Shown piece by piece: positions 12,601-27,700 of a stretch of DNA of 64,000 nt. The position numbers and the translations under genes are program-made. The DNA lies in contig OZ024811.1 in assembly GCA_964017045.1 (NCBI GenBank), forward strand, positions 16,886,312-16,950,311, given 5' to 3'. The notes beneath the pieces were generated by a model. The model was not told the DNA's origin. It saw nothing but the letters and a program-made list of their open reading frames with translations, and made no database searches. Source of the DNA: Omphiscola glabra (lineage: Eukaryota > Mollusca > Gastropoda > Lymnaeidae). How positions within the stretch are numbered: the first letter of the stretch is position 1; every line of letters starts with the position of its first letter.

Positions 12601-15600
12601 TGCACGTGTTCTTGAGTTTCATTGTTGCAATGGACTACGATGAGTCACTTCCTTGTTTTGTCACGTGATACGTACAAGCCATTGGTAGGCTGTCTGCTAC
12701 ACATAACAACAGATAACAGCTGATCAGCCATTATCATTAATTTTAAAGCAAAATGTTTGTCTTCATCAGCGCTTCCCCAATGTTAATTAAAAATTTTACT
12801 TTTCAAAATATTCTTGAATACACTTGTTTTTTAAATGACATTCATTAAATGTGACAATAATTATAATTCAGTTATGATTAAAGGAAGAAAGTTGTTTGAA
12901 GAAAAAAATGTGTGAGCGACTAGTGTGTTGCAGACAGCCTCCCGAAAGTCTTACTCGTACTTACGTTTATCACGTGACAAAACAATCGACTCATCGTAGT
13001 CCATTGGATCTCGTGTTGCCAAGTGGACAAACAATTTTTATTTTTAAATAGTACTATTAATAACTGACACATTTTATCATAATATTAAAAATACATATAC
13101 TTATATTAAAGTATATGTATAAATGATCTTAGTTGATTGTATATTAAGTCTAGTCGAAGTCTTAGCCGAAGAGCTCTTCTCTTATTGTCCTGTCTTTCTA
13201 TTTCAAGCTCCCACATCACTTTGTTCAACTGTTTTCTTCACACAGCTTGAACGCAGGCCGTCATTTATTTTCCCTCAGATCACGTCGGCGCCATTTAAGG
13301 CAATGTCCACGTTGCTGGTGCGTCATCAGCTATTTGTTAAGATAGAAAATATGAACAAAATACTTGATATTATTTTATTTGAGCTTCTTGTAGGTTATTT
13401 ATGTTTACATATGCTAGATATAGCCCACCCCCCCACCCCCCAATACATTGGGGTGACAAGTAACACTTGTTTTAATTACTTAATTAGGTAAATAAAATTT
13501 TAAAGAGGATTTTAATGATTTCTTTTTCTGACTATTTATTTAAAGTCTTTGAAGTGTTAAGACCCCCTGTTTTTTTCCATACTATAAGGATACTTTTACA
13601 ATTTCATAGTTTTGAAAGTTATATTTGTATACTTTAAAAAATACATTTATTTCGTTTAATCCCGCAAAAATAAAAACCAATAACAAAATTATAGATAAGA
13701 ACTAATACAATAAAAGTTAGACCGACTTACCACCAGCCTTGACTCTTTCTTAATGGCTGTACTTCCACACGAGAGATTCCATTAGCGTAGCACTTAAGTT
13801 TTGATCAGATCGAACTCTCACAGAAGATATCGATCCGCTTCGAAATCATGATATTAGAATGTCAGCCACCAAAGAGATAAAAAATATGGGGGTGGGGGGT
13901 GGAGGGTGTGGGGAACGTCATGATTTTAAACACCTCATTTATAGACACACGTGACGTAAGTGCATTTCCTTAAATAGTTGTTGTCTACGTCTATATCGTA
14001 CGTATGTCTAGTGTACATTTTTCTCGGTTAACGGCGAAAATAAATCCCCCCCCCCCCCCAATCCTTTCACCATTGTATTGGGTTTGCCCTATTATCTGAC
14101 AAGAATATTAAGGGATTATCATACCACGTACTTCTACCATACGCACTACAATAGGCTAGTGGCTACCTTCTTTGTGAGTGTGACTCTATTCAAGTATTAT
14201 CAAGACTGTTATTAACAGAAATGATTATGATCTCGGTAAGGTATAAGGGTTGTGCAGCTGCTTGTAACATGCTGATTAAAATCAATAAATACAAACGTCA
14301 AAATCTATAAACGATAGCATCGTTTTTCTCTTTATTTTTGCACACTTAAAATTATATTAATTCAGTGGCGTAGCGAGCTTAACTCACGCCCGGGGCACAA
14401 TACCTTTTTAGCGCCCCCCAATACCTGTTTAGCGCCTCCCCCCTATTCGAAAACCATTCAATATTATAGTAAAATATACCATTTGGCGCCCCTTTGTGAG
14501 TAGCGCCCGGAGCATGATGTCCCCTTGCCCCCCCCCCCCTCACTACGCCACTGTATTAATTGTACAACTTTAATGAAATTTAAAAAGAAAAATATACCAA
14601 TGAAGGCGATATTTAAATAAGACCAAACAACAATGAAGGCGGCTATTTCAATAAAGACCTCACTACTATATTAAGTATCTTCAACGCGCACATGTTCAAT
14701 AAAACCGCCTTGAGCGAGTGAAGGCCGAGCGTGTTGACATATGCCTGGAGGTAGCCTAGCTATATCCATGCAGTGCACTCTACTTTTCCGAGGTAGCTAA
14801 TCCTGACATAAGGACAACCCCAATGCCCACGTTTTATGGCTTGAAAGTGCAGGCTTGGGCTGAGGCCGACGTATCGTGTCAGTGCTGTATTAGGAGTAGG
14901 TTCTGACTGGTAAAGTTTGCTGTTATGTTGCGATATTTACGTGGCTGGGTATAAGGTTTTATGTTAATAGCAAACTTAGATAATAATAGGAGAAGAAAAA
15001 CGAACTTGCTAATGTTCCTTTAAACAAAAAAAAAAATGTCTTTATAAAATAATGTACACACAGAAGCTTATTTATTGAAAATTGTATTTGTTATTATTAT
15101 TTTTTATAAAATTATTTTTAAGACAAGAAATGAAAACGTAATATAAAATAGGTATATAAAACGTATTGTTTCTTTGATATTATTGCCCTACACTTTCACC
15201 ACACTTAACACCACCCTCTTTTTTTTTAAAAACCTGATAGACCGTAAGATGGCGTTGTTCACCCTGAGTAACAAGACATGACGACAGGGGAGCAATAATT
15301 GGCAGCAGTACAAAGGAATGCTTGGAACACGTCCGTTTCATTAGACACGAACGGGAATAAAACGCAGTTTAGGCGATCAATAAATATTTATTACAAATGA
15401 ATTTAAAATGAAATCGATAAGTCGCTAACAAAAGATATATGAACGTTGTAGAAAAACGATGTGTGCAAATAATATCCGCATAGCAGGGTGGTTCTCAAAA
15501 TTTCCTAATGCCGCGACCCTTTATTACAGTTTCTAAATTTGTGGTGACCCCCCCCCCCCCCCCCCAAACCGTAAACTTATTATCGTTGCATAAATATGCG

Positions 15601-18600
15601 TCTTCCCCAATGGTCTTAGGCGAACCCTGTGTAAGGGTCGTTCGACACTCCTTTGTCATTTGACATTCTTTCTAAGTGTCCCGTCCAACATAGCCTGCCA
15701 CCCTTTTTTTTATAATTTCTGCAACTAGCTTTAGATTTGATTGATTGATTGGATACTTCTATAGCGCTGGTATCTATGCTACTTTAGCATGCTCACTGCG
15801 CTCAGGTGTCATCAAATCTATTAAACAAATAAGTCTTTAAATTTTTCCTAAATAATTTTCTGTCCTTGTCAGTACTCCTCAAAGATGGAGGTAAAATATT
15901 CCATAACTTTGGCGCTACAGCCAGTGTAAGTTTTATAGATCTATTTTATATTGCTACTGTACACTTCATTATCACTTCCGCCAAATAAAATACTCCGTTC
16001 TTCTATCTGTAATGGGTTTAAATGGAATGAATCGTTCCTAATAAGACGAGTCAACCTGTTTAATATTCTTGACATAACAAGCCACCACATGCAGTCATAT
16101 CTATCGCTCCCTTATCATTTCTAGCTCTATTAAGAAATACATTGCGTAATCAATGTCTTCTTGGCCCGGCGAGTTCCAGGCTAGACTTTTGGCGTGGACA
16201 CAACTTAAAAGACGACGTCTAGGCCATGCAACGTAGTGCTTCATGTCTCTTTCGGTTTCTTTAGTATGGAAACGTCGTATTTACTGTCAAATCTCTATAT
16301 ATCATACACATATCTTTGTATTGATTGGTTATAAATATCACCTGAAATTACAGCTATACAGGAGGTCCCATCCCATACAAATTATAATTCCAACAATTCT
16401 AGTATGACTTTCAAATCATGACTTGATCAGCTAACCTATTATAAACAACTTTTTTTTGTTGTTGAGAATTTTAAACTCCTTTCGAAAATTTCCTTTTTTT
16501 TTTCAATATTAACAAATTCTTCGGTAGTCCTAACCTTACTCTCTATGTGGGATTTAATTTATTTGAATATAAAAAACCACCTCGGTTGTCCAAATTCTAT
16601 TTATATCTGTCAAATTAAACTTTAATTTTATGGTTCCTTAAATTGAAGTTGCACGATCCAAACATCCTAAAATTGTGCATAACCCCCTCCCAGCCCCTAC
16701 CCACGCATTAGTTTTAACAAATAAATTCGCCATGAACTCTAACTAACTCTTAGGCATCATGTATAACATTTTCATTTAAACTAATACCCCCAACCTATTG
16801 ACACCAATTTCCCTCTAATCGTGAACCCACTGTTCTAATCCGACCGCAACGTGCCACGCCTCAATTAGTCACACCCAACCAAATCAAGTGGAACAAAAAG
16901 AAGAAAAAAAAGTGATCAACTCAGACCGAGTACATTGACCACTCACTGTCAAATGTGAACAGTTTAGCGATCACACATCCCCAAGAGACACCACGATCGT
17001 GTGTGCCAATTAATGCAACGCACCCCCTAGCCCCCATGCCCCATAACCCAGCACCCGATGTGGCGTATGCCCTAAAGGTACCACATTCAGGTCAGCAAAT
17101 CAGCTGTAAAAAAAAAATGAATGAAAGACGACTTCACACAGGAGAAATGGAAAGGAACTTAAGCTCTTTGAGCTCAATACAGGGTCTTTTCTTTTTCTTT
17201 TCTTTTGTTCAATGGAGCGTGTCAAGAAAACGCATTTCGATCTTTGTGGGTTTAACACGATTGGGTGGGGGGGGGGGGGTGTGGCGTATGATTCCAGACA
17301 AACACCGTTTATTGCTTGAGTGGAGATTATAGGGAAAGAGACACAAGGAATTTTTTATATGATTTACTCAATAAGCGATATATATATGGTGTGTTTCAAT
17401 GACCGCTCGAGTTAAGTCTGATGGGTCGTGAATACAGAAGAGACTCTAAGGGGCTCTCAAACAAACTAAGATTTTGGCGGTCAAACGGAAATATAACCTA
17501 ACTTGGGGTGGGGACGGGAGCGACAGAAGCGAGTCTCAGAAGGTCGCGTGAATATTAGTGCTCAACTGATCACATGCAATTTACGATAATGGGTGTCAAA
17601 CAAGAAGTGAGAATGACGGTGTCGAAGTCCTAGAGCTGGAGTAGCGGATCTACTGTTGGGCTATTTGTTGCCATGAAAAAACATAATTATAACAACGTTT
17701 GCCGGTTCAATATGGTGTTCGTGGCAGTTTAACGCCCTGGAATCAATTTTAACGACAAGGTTGGCCAGGAAAAGCTGTTATATTTCGGAGTAATAGAATG
17801 TGAAATGAAATGACGCGAGGGTCACCGAGGACCTCTGGGTTGCAGGGTATGTCTCTCTGCCGAGATCGTGTGCTCAAATAGATTGTTTCGCAAGATCTGT
17901 CACTGCTTGGGAACGTGTGCCGGTTTTATGGAGCACACAACTCCGCGTACTTAACCCAGGGGCGTCGCTAGAGTGTTTCGCGCCGGTGACCAAGATTCAT
18001 TTTTACGACTCGCTCAACGCCGAAACCCATTTTCCCCCTTAATAAAATACTATCAAAGCCGATTTAGATGGCCCCCACAGTTATGGGGAACTAAAAAGAC
18101 GGAACAACAGCTCATAATATCACGTGAGGCCGGTACCGCCAGAAAGTGCCAGTTTATTTCATTGAATGATTTTACTGCTAACGCATTCCGAGAGTCGTGG
18201 CAGACAGGTTAGAGGCTGGTCTGGTGATTACCGGATCGTTGATAAGGCTCAACCCCTACAACGTATGTCATGAATACGCTTGGTTTACTGCGTTGTGTAT
18301 GACTTATGTAATATTATCATAAAGAAACGTGTGTTGTGTCCACCTGAACGTTGCTTCCCGTTAGTGGCCGGCATAGATGCTGTGTCCATGGCTACCTTGT
18401 TTTCATTTACATATTATATATATGTGGGCCATTACCAATTTTTTGTTGTTGTTTTGTTTCTGTTTTCTGTTGGATATGATTTTTTTTTAAAGGATGTGCA
18501 GTTTGGGTAGAGTATTGAACAATGATTTTGAAAAAAAATATTATAACAAACTAAACAATAACAAACTAAACAGTAACAAACTAAACAGTAACAAACTAAA

Positions 18601-21600
18601 CAATAACAAACTAAACAGTAACAAACTAAACAGTAACAAACTAAACAATAACAAACTAAACAATAACAAACTAAAAAGTAACAAACATAACAATAACAAA
18701 CTAAACAATAACAAACTAAACAATAACAAACTAAAAAGTAACAAACTAAACAATAACAAACTAAACAGTAACAAACTAAACAGTAACAAACTAAACAGTA
18801 ACAAACATAACAATAACAAACTAAACAATAACAAACTAAACAATAACAAACTAAAAAGTAACAAACTAAACAATAACAAACTAAACAGTAACAAACTAAA
18901 CAGTAACAAACTAAACAGTAACAAACTAAACAGTAACAAACTAAACAGTAACAAACTACTAAACAGTAACAAACTAAACAGTAACAAACTAAACAATAAC
19001 AAACTAAACAATAACAAACTAAAAAGTAACAAACTAAACAGTAACAAACTAAACAGTAACAAACTAAACAATAACAAACTAAACAGTAACAAACTAAACA
19101 ATAACAAACTAAACAATAACAAACTAAACAGTAACAAACTAAACAGTAACAAACTAAACAGTAACAAACTAAACAATAACAAACTAAACAATAACAAACT
19201 AAAAAGTAACAAACTAAACAGTAACAAACTAAACAGTAACAAACTAAACAGTAACAAACTAAACAGTAACAAATTAAACAGTAACAAACTAAATAGAAAC
19301 AAACTAAACAATAACAAACTAAACAATAACAAACTAAACAGTAACAAACTAAACAGTAACAAACTAAACAGTAACAAACTAAACAATAACAAACTAAACA
19401 GTAACAAACTAAACAGTAACAAACTAAAAAGTAACAAACTAAACAGTAACAAACTAAACAGTAACAAACTAAACAGTAACAAACTAAACAGTAACCAACT
19501 AAACAGTAACAAACTAAACAATAACAAACTAAACAGTAACAAACTAAACAGTAACAAACTAAACAGTAACGAACTAAACAGTAACAAACTAAACAGTAAC
19601 AAACTAAACAGTAACAAACTAAACAGTAACAAACTAAACAATAACAAACTAAACAGTAACAAACTAAACAGTAACAAACTAAACAGTAACAAACTAAACA
19701 ATAACAACACCGGAAGGCTAATGCTTTTAGAATATGAAACAAAATAGTATCCAATTAAACAGAATTGAACTAGAAAAACAAAATCCATGTGTTTGTTACG
19801 GAAATGAACTGTGTGTATTTAGACAAATCTATGTAAAAAAACAAGGTGTTCTGGCGCTCATTCAAATGAGGTCAAGGCCAGCCAGTGCTCAGGATTTTAC
19901 AAGATGTTTGGTTTTAAAATAACATTTTAAAATAAAATAATAAAAATAGTTTAATTTTTTTTTTTAAACTGACATTTGTACTCCTCCCCCCCCCCCACAC
20001 TTTTGTTTTCTAGATATCTGCGCATGCGTAATGCAACTCCTTATCAAAACAAACAAACAAAAAAAACACTTCCTATTATAGTATGTTTTTCACTTCTTTA
20101 AAATTTCTTTCTCTGTTTTTCAATCCTTTCGTTTACTTACAATGAAATATATAACCTTTATAAAAGACACATCTTTTGGTCTGTTAAATCAGATGACGAG
20201 AATCAGAGCCAAGAGGTCAAAGACCTGAAGGTGAGGCTGACGGAGCTGAACGCCGCCCTGGCGCAGGCCAACGCCGACGTCACGGAGGCTCTCAAGCTGG
20301 CCGCGGAGACCCAGAGCACGGCCATCAAGGCAAACATAGCGGCCGAGAAGGCCAGAGAGGACACCAGAAGAATCCAGGTAATTCAATTTGAGAGCAAATC
20401 TAAAAGGGCCTTTTTTGGCAATCCAATTCTCACGGCAGCATACATTGCCGTGTGAAATGGGAGAGGCAGTGTATTTGAGGGCGCATAATATCCGGGAAGA
20501 ACCAAATTTGTCAATGTCTTCACATACATATAGATATAGATATTATCATAAATCATTTATTAATGAAAAAGATAAAATGGTGCGAGGATTTTTATGCTTC
20601 GCACCTGGGGCAGCTTCTCTTTCGCGTGACCCATTTTCCCCATTAAACATTTAAACAAAGAAATATATGTCTAGCCAGTGCCATTTTTATAAACCATTAG
20701 GCCTTAATGCGAATTCACCTAAACATACTCTAAAATCTTAAGCAATCTCGAGGTTTTTGTGTGTCTCTGTGTGTGTGTGTGTGTGTGAATGCGAGCGTAT
20801 ATACACGCTTGCGTGCGTGTAAGTACTTGTACACGCGTAATTTAACTAAGTGGTTTTCATTTTAAATCGGCCATAAATCAGATGTTAATAATGCAAAAGA
20901 TAGCATTGATAAACCTGTCGTGTCTCCTACTCACCGCGCTGCTCTGATCAACAGCGGCCTTATCACAAGTTCACACTTACAATCAATAGCTGAACCCGTT
21001 ATGTGCCCGTGTCAGAGACGCTAAAGTTAACGTGTGTAAGGATAACATTTAGGACGTGGCTCTTCGTCTCAAATATATGTAGGTCATTGTCAAGGTAGCT
21101 TTGTTCAACTCACCACGTCATCTCTTCTCTTCCATTTATGGTCATTTTAAATTTTTTAGTTAGATATAATTTGTAAAAAAAAAAAAAAAAATACAATTGA
21201 AAAATGAAAAAAAAAAAGTCAGTAATACAATATTTAAAAAATCAATAATAAAATGATAAGAAAACAAATCTAATCTAAGAAATATATTCCGTTGTTGTGA
21301 CGAAAGATTCGTGTGTTGAGCCACTATGTGGTAAATTGTGTCGAACAAGTCAAAATTCCTTCCAGAACACTCTAATGTATTATCAAAAAACAAGCTGATA
21401 ATTGAGATATTAAATATTAACTGAAGTAAAGAAGTTAACTGTCTATCCAACTGCCTCGAGCATACAAAAAAACTGAGTAGGACGGCGTCTGGTACGAAAT
21501 GTAACCTGCCATGTATGCAGTGATACCACCAGCGAGTGGATACATTGGTACCACAAGTGAGTGGATACATTGGTACCACCTGATAGTGGATACAATGATA

Positions 21601-24600
21601 CCACCAGTGAGTGGGTTTTCGTAGACATACCCAGTATTAGCCAGCCGCATCCAGTCGTACCCAGCACTATCCAGATAACGTTTAAGGAAGTACAAGCCAT
21701 GTCCATTGCGATGGAGATAAGACCTAAGAGAAAGCCTCGATATTTTTAAGTGTATACAGTTGTTTATTTCTGCTCTTACTTTTAATTTTTATTAACAGGA
21801 GGAAGTAGAGAAACGAGAGAAGGCTGAACAGAGAAGGAAAGAGGAGGAGAAGAGGAGACAGTTGGAGCAGAAGAGGTTAAAGGAAGAGGAAGCAAAAAGA
21901 GTAAGGGAGTGAGAATGTGCATGCGAAGTCAGTCACGTGTGTTCTCCCAAAAACACCAAAGCGTGACGTCATTCACTTACGAAGTTACGTTTATTATACA
22001 GCAAGATATTGACTCTGATATAAGTGGTTATTTATAATCTGCGCCGGCTAGTAACAGCGTTATAGCAGTTTGTAACATAACTATTTAGAATCTAAGAAAA
22101 AATGATATTGTAAAAAATTATAGTTGACCAAAAAATAATATTTCTGAATAGCTTTAACTAAATTATATAATGTATCTGCGTGTGGTCTATTTTAATTGTG
22201 TTTGTTGTTTTGTCTGCGTGTTTAAATGGTATCTCAAAGTTATGACTGGGTGTTTAAAGGGTGTCTCACAGTTCTGACTGGGTGTTTAAAGGGTGTAAGA
22301 ATGAGATGTAAAGTTCAGCTAAATATCTGTCTGCGCGGGACCTACTTTTAATTGTGTTTGTTATTTTTACTGCGCGTATTAAGGTCTGCGCGTTTCTAGG
22401 CTGTCTCTAGTTCTGACTGCGTCTATTAAAGGGAATCTTTGGTTTTGACTGCGTGTTTCTGGGGTATGTCTATTTCTGACTGGGTGTTTTTAGGGGTATG
22501 TCTAGTTCTGACTGCATGTTTCTGAGGTATTTATAGTTCTGACGGCTTGTTTCGAAGGTATTTCTAGTTCTTGACTGCGTGTTTCTGAGGTATCTCTAGT
22601 TCTGACTGCTTGTTTCGAAGGTATTTCTAGTTCTGACTGCGTGTTTCTGAAGTATTTCTGGTTCTGACAGCAAGTTTAAATGGTGTCATCATTGTAAGAT
22701 GTGTGTATACATAACATGCTTATTAAAATTTATTTACAGCTGGAAGAAGAGAGGAAGCAAAAAGAAGAAGAATGGAAGAGACGGGAAGCCCAGCAGCTGG
22801 AGAGAAACGGTCAGCCCTACGAGAGCTGGTCACCTGTTCAGTGAGTACATCACCTGGATCCAACGGGTTTTAGTGGTGTCCTTCAAACCAATGTGCAACA
22901 ACGTTTTCTAAAAACCTATTTTTAGCCTCAGCAAATCAAAAGCTGGCGATTGGCGCCCGTGAACCCTATGAGTGATATTTCAAACTATATATTATTGGTT
23001 CAACGTACAATCAGACGACAACAGCCGTGCCTCGTCAAAACTACCGTTGTTTAGATCAGCGGTACGTAAGAAAGGTGAAATTGATAAAGAAGCTTTCATC
23101 GCTTAAATCCATCTATAAAAAAACAACAACAGAACATTTATTTTTTTTGGCGATTAGGCGGCTTGTCTATAAATGAAACCCATTACCAGTTTGAAATATT
23201 GAGGAGATGGCGCCAGGTTATTTATAGGCACTCATAAATGTTGTCATTGTGATGATTAGATAACAAAAATTAGACGTAACAACTGAGTATTTAATTTTTT
23301 TTTTTTAATATTAGTACTTGCAGTATTTGGACTTTTTGCACGCATGGTACATACTTAACCGTATTTAATATATATGTTTAATGATATATAATACCCAATT
23401 TAATATATATTTATATTTATAAATATGACCCACTTATATTTTTATAGATATTATAGATATTATCCTTTTTCGTATTTATGTATGTATATATATTTATAAC
23501 ATATGACCCAATATAATGTGTATGTATATTTATTTAAGGTATGAGCACACAAATGAAGATGGTGAAACGGAAGTGACGTGTATCGCACGAGGACATCCCG
23601 GATCGTTCGACCAACAGAATTTGACCGCCCGTGCTGCTGAGGACCTGGAGTCCACCGTGACCTACTTACCCCACGAGGAGCTGATAAGTCACGTAGTCGA
23701 CCTCAAGTCACATGACGGGACAGGCGAGTTGAAGGTGATTAAGACCTGCTAATGTATTTATGGATTCTTTGGAAGAAAAAAAAAATGGTCGGGTTGGGAA
23801 AAAGGTGGGGGGGAAGGGGGTGCGTTCACATATGATATTCATTTCATAGTAAACCTTATGAGGCAAATTGGTGTTCGATAATTAGCATGTTTATGAAGAT
23901 TAGATTGAAAAAACTGTATATATTTATACACATACACCTACGGTATTATAATGAATTACAAATCTAAAAGCTGGAGAAGTGGAAGTATCTTTTAAAAAAT
24001 CTAATACACATTATAATTTTTTTACGATCACGCACAATTAATGATTACATTGCGTGAACCATATAATCTAAAGTTTTAAATGTATTTGATCATTGGATTT
24101 CAAAAGTTTTGGCTCGGAGACCCTTTTTGGATCAATTTCTATGGGGAAGACTCTGAGACTATTTTCAGAAGCGTCGACGGAGCAGCGGTCAGGAACCCAT
24201 GAATTAGACGATAGATCGATGAAAAATCACCGTTTCGTTTGATATCGTTTACGTCATTCTCCCCAGAGTCCTGTCTATGTCGCCATACCTCACGTCCTGA
24301 GTCGGACAGGGGCGCAGTCCAGGGAGGCTGTGGTCAAGGCCATGGTCAAAGGGGAATGGAAGGACCTACCTACGCGGGATGTCACCTTTGACACACATAA
24401 GGTAAAGGGGAGGGCATCGGTATGTCACCCAAGCTGTCTTTAATAAATCAAGTTGTCTAACCTCGTTGTTGAATTCCTAATCTACTCCATCAGTCGTGCG
24501 CTACCTTTTAATGAACTCGTCACCGTTTCTATTCGTCACAAAGGAAATTATAACTATTTTTTGGTTTCTTTTTGTGTTTAGTAACCCCGGAGGTCAACGC

Positions 24601-24741
24601 TGATCTAATAAAATAACAGCTTGGTGCCAGCATATCACGGAATAATTTATATTAAAATTTGTTAAAAGTAATTTTTAAACTATTTCCCTAAAATATAATG
24701 TTACATATTTCATTATCTAAAAATGAATGGAATAGCAAGCT

Positions 24742-24773
<32 letters not shown>

Positions 24774-27700
24774 AAATTATCAAATATTTTAATAGTTAAA
24801 AACATTCAAGAAAGGTCATAAATGGACATCTTTCATCGATACATTTTAATAATTTCACCTGTTTCCAGACCAATGTCACTGAATTTATTAATCAGGGGCG
24901 ATTCTGTTGAATTTGTTTTTTTTGTTTTGTTTTTTTTAAATTTTTTTATTAATGAAAACGTCACATCGAAGAAGACCTATACAAAGACTTTGTTTTTGAC
25001 AAAAAAATATAAGTAAAGAATAAGTAAAACAAACCCCTGGAAGCAAAAATTTTCCAAATAAATCCTTTATCAAACAACGCCATCTCTAATACCCAGATAC
25101 GTCACAAAAACACAAACACTACCAACGGCTACACATTTAATCTCAACACAAAAACACACACATTGAACAAATCATGAACGTTCCTCCACTTTGAAAAAAA
25201 TCATTAACAAGCTGATTGTGGGGCTCTAGCGTGTGGAGTTGGGCTAAACATTTGACAAAATTTAGTGTAATTGGCAAAAAGACTATGTACCCAGTTTCAG
25301 ATCGATAGGATGACGATCAGTTACCCTTCCAAACATATAGCCGAAAAAAGGAAAGAAATAAAGAAACACGCTAAAAAAAGCCATGTTAATATAAACGATT
25401 CAGAAATATATAATAAACACATATTGAACACACATCTTTTCATATAGATATATACATTCTATGTGTAGGATACAAAGTTCGCTCAGGCAGAGGTGCGTCA
25501 CCTGACCACACTGATCGTAATGTCACGGTTCAAGAGGGACTACGTCACACTGGCACCGAACAAAAGTCAGAAGATCACGTCATCGTTCGATCAGAGGATC
25601 ACGCTGACCATTGACAGAGACACTCTGGTGAAGAAGGAGCACTTCCTGTTACAGGTTTGTCTGCATGTGTCACTTTTGCCTATGTTGCTGGGTGTGACTT
25701 TTGCCTGTTTTGCTGTGTGTCGTTGTCGCCTGTGTGCTTTGTATCACTGTGCCTGTGTTGCTGTGTGTCACTGTTGCCTGTGTTGCTGTAAGTCACAGTT
25801 GCCTGTGTTAATGCGTGTTCAGTTGCCTGTGTGCTTTGTGTCACTGTGCATGTGTTGCTGTGTGTCACTGTTGCCTGTGTTGCTGTAAGTCACAGTTGCC
25901 TGTGTTAATGCGTGTTCAGTTGCCTGTGTGCTTTGTGTCACTGTTGCCTGTGTTGCTGTAAGTCACAGTTGCCTGTGTCAATGCGTGTTCAGCTGCCTGT
26001 GTTGCTGTGTGTCACTGTTGCCTGTGTTTTACTGTTGCCATTGTTTCTGGGATAGTTAAGAGATGGTCATTACTTTTATATCTATTTTATTGCAAGTTGT
26101 TGTTTAGAGGTTATACCATGTTACACGGACTAACCATGAACAACTAACACTTAAAGTTGGGCGTAAGCTTAAAAAATTGAACTGATTAATTAAGCTTCCG
26201 TAAGCCAATTTTCCTTAAATAATTAAAGGTTTATGATAATTTTTGACGCTTAAATTAGAGTCCGAGATTTTATTGACCATGTATAACCAACCAACCGATG
26301 TTTCAACCCCAGGTCCAGCCTGTGGACTCGGCCACCGTCCAAGACTTCAGGACACGACAGCCCAACGGCAAAAGCCTTCTCGCCAGCAGCGCCTTTGTCT
26401 ACACACAGTGGGAGGCAACCTCTTTCAAAAAGCCTATTCAGGTCAGTCAATCTGTGGTCTGGGCACCAGGCTCTTGTCTTTAAAAAAAGTCTCTTTTTAG
26501 GTCAGTCAATCTGTTGTCTGGGCACCAGGCTCTTGTCTTTCAAAAAGTCTATTCAGGTCAGTCAATCTTTGGTCTGGGCACCAGGCTCTTGTCTTTCAAA
26601 AATTATCTTCGGATCATTCAATTAGTGGTCTGGGCACCAGGCGCTTGTCTTTCAAAAAGTCTATTCAGGTCAATCAATCTGTGGTCTGGGCACCAGGCTC
26701 TTGTCTTTCAAAAAGTCTATTCAGTTCAGTCAATGTGTGTTCGGGGCACCAGGCTCTTGTCTGTTTCTATCGGTGCACTAAGTTCTTTTATTGACAATTA
26801 TAACGTTAAATTAAGTACATATGAAATTTGTTGTGTGTTTTAATTTCATACAGTTCTTTCCTAAATTAAATGTTTTCGCGCCAATAAGTTTTAAATATGT
26901 AATATATAATATTTCTTTGCCTAAATTATTATTATTTTTGTAAATTTTGTCGTGCCGTACCGTTTTATAAAATCACACCATTTTGGCTCATAGAATGTCA
27001 ATTGAACTAGTTAGAGTTTGGGGACGCATTTTGAGTGAAATTTTGGAAACCACTACTTTGAAGAGTTTTGTGCTACCAAAACTGTGTTTGTCGGGGTTCC
27101 TGTACTTACACGGAAAATTATTTAACCAAAAAATGCAGTGCCCATCTGTTTCATCTGGTTGAATTAATTAAAAACAAGATACAAAAACAAAAAAGTTCAT
27201 TTTAGCCAATTAGACAGTAAATATTCGTCAATTCCTATAATAACTTCCTCTCATATATTAAGTCTTAAGACAACACAAAAAAACAAATAAATAATCAAAA
27301 AATAAAATTTTAATTGTATTTTTTTTTTTTTTATAATATTTGTTCCGTTAGAATAAAAAATAAATTAATGTAAATTATAATTTTTTATATGAAAAGAAAT
27401 ACTAACATATTTTAAAAGCTTACGTAAAAGTGTGTGCACATTTCTCACAGGGGAGTAATGATCCTAATGTGAACATTTATGTTATCCTTACCTGCGTGCT
27501 GTCATTGTAAAGACGATCACTTTTATCAGTGAATGACACAAAGAACACAAGTAATTACATTCACTGCCAAAAAAAGATATTAATTCAACATTAATAAATA
27601 GTGTTAAAAACTAAACGAGTGACAGAGATAGGAATTAAAGACGGGAGTGACAGAGACGGGAGTGACCGAGACGGGAGTGATCGAGACGGGAGTGACAGAA

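Larger units (their letters stand above)
10062..20192 (+). other. Intron 4 of the DTHD1-like gene (10.1 kb)
   Basis: No exon or other gene is seen. Besides the elements listed separately, 10290-10610 is a GC-rich block of unknown nature. 15725-16330 resembles an old interspersed repeat (its start is ATTGATTGG...TATAGCGCTGG). 17957-18040 is a fragment of the GGCGTAGC hAT family (CAGGGGCGTCGCTAG). 11100-12600, 13010-14340 and 16330-17950 hold nothing I recognise. Confidence 0.5.

Noticed and set aside
18432..19788. ORFs of over 400 codons on both strands
   Set aside because: They consist only of the 15-bp repeat read in open frames, without splice or start context, and overlap on both strands.
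26250..26843. ORFs repeating SGHQALVFQKVYSGQ
   Set aside because: Translations of the 58-bp minisatellite in frames other than exon 11; of interest only as splice-site copies.
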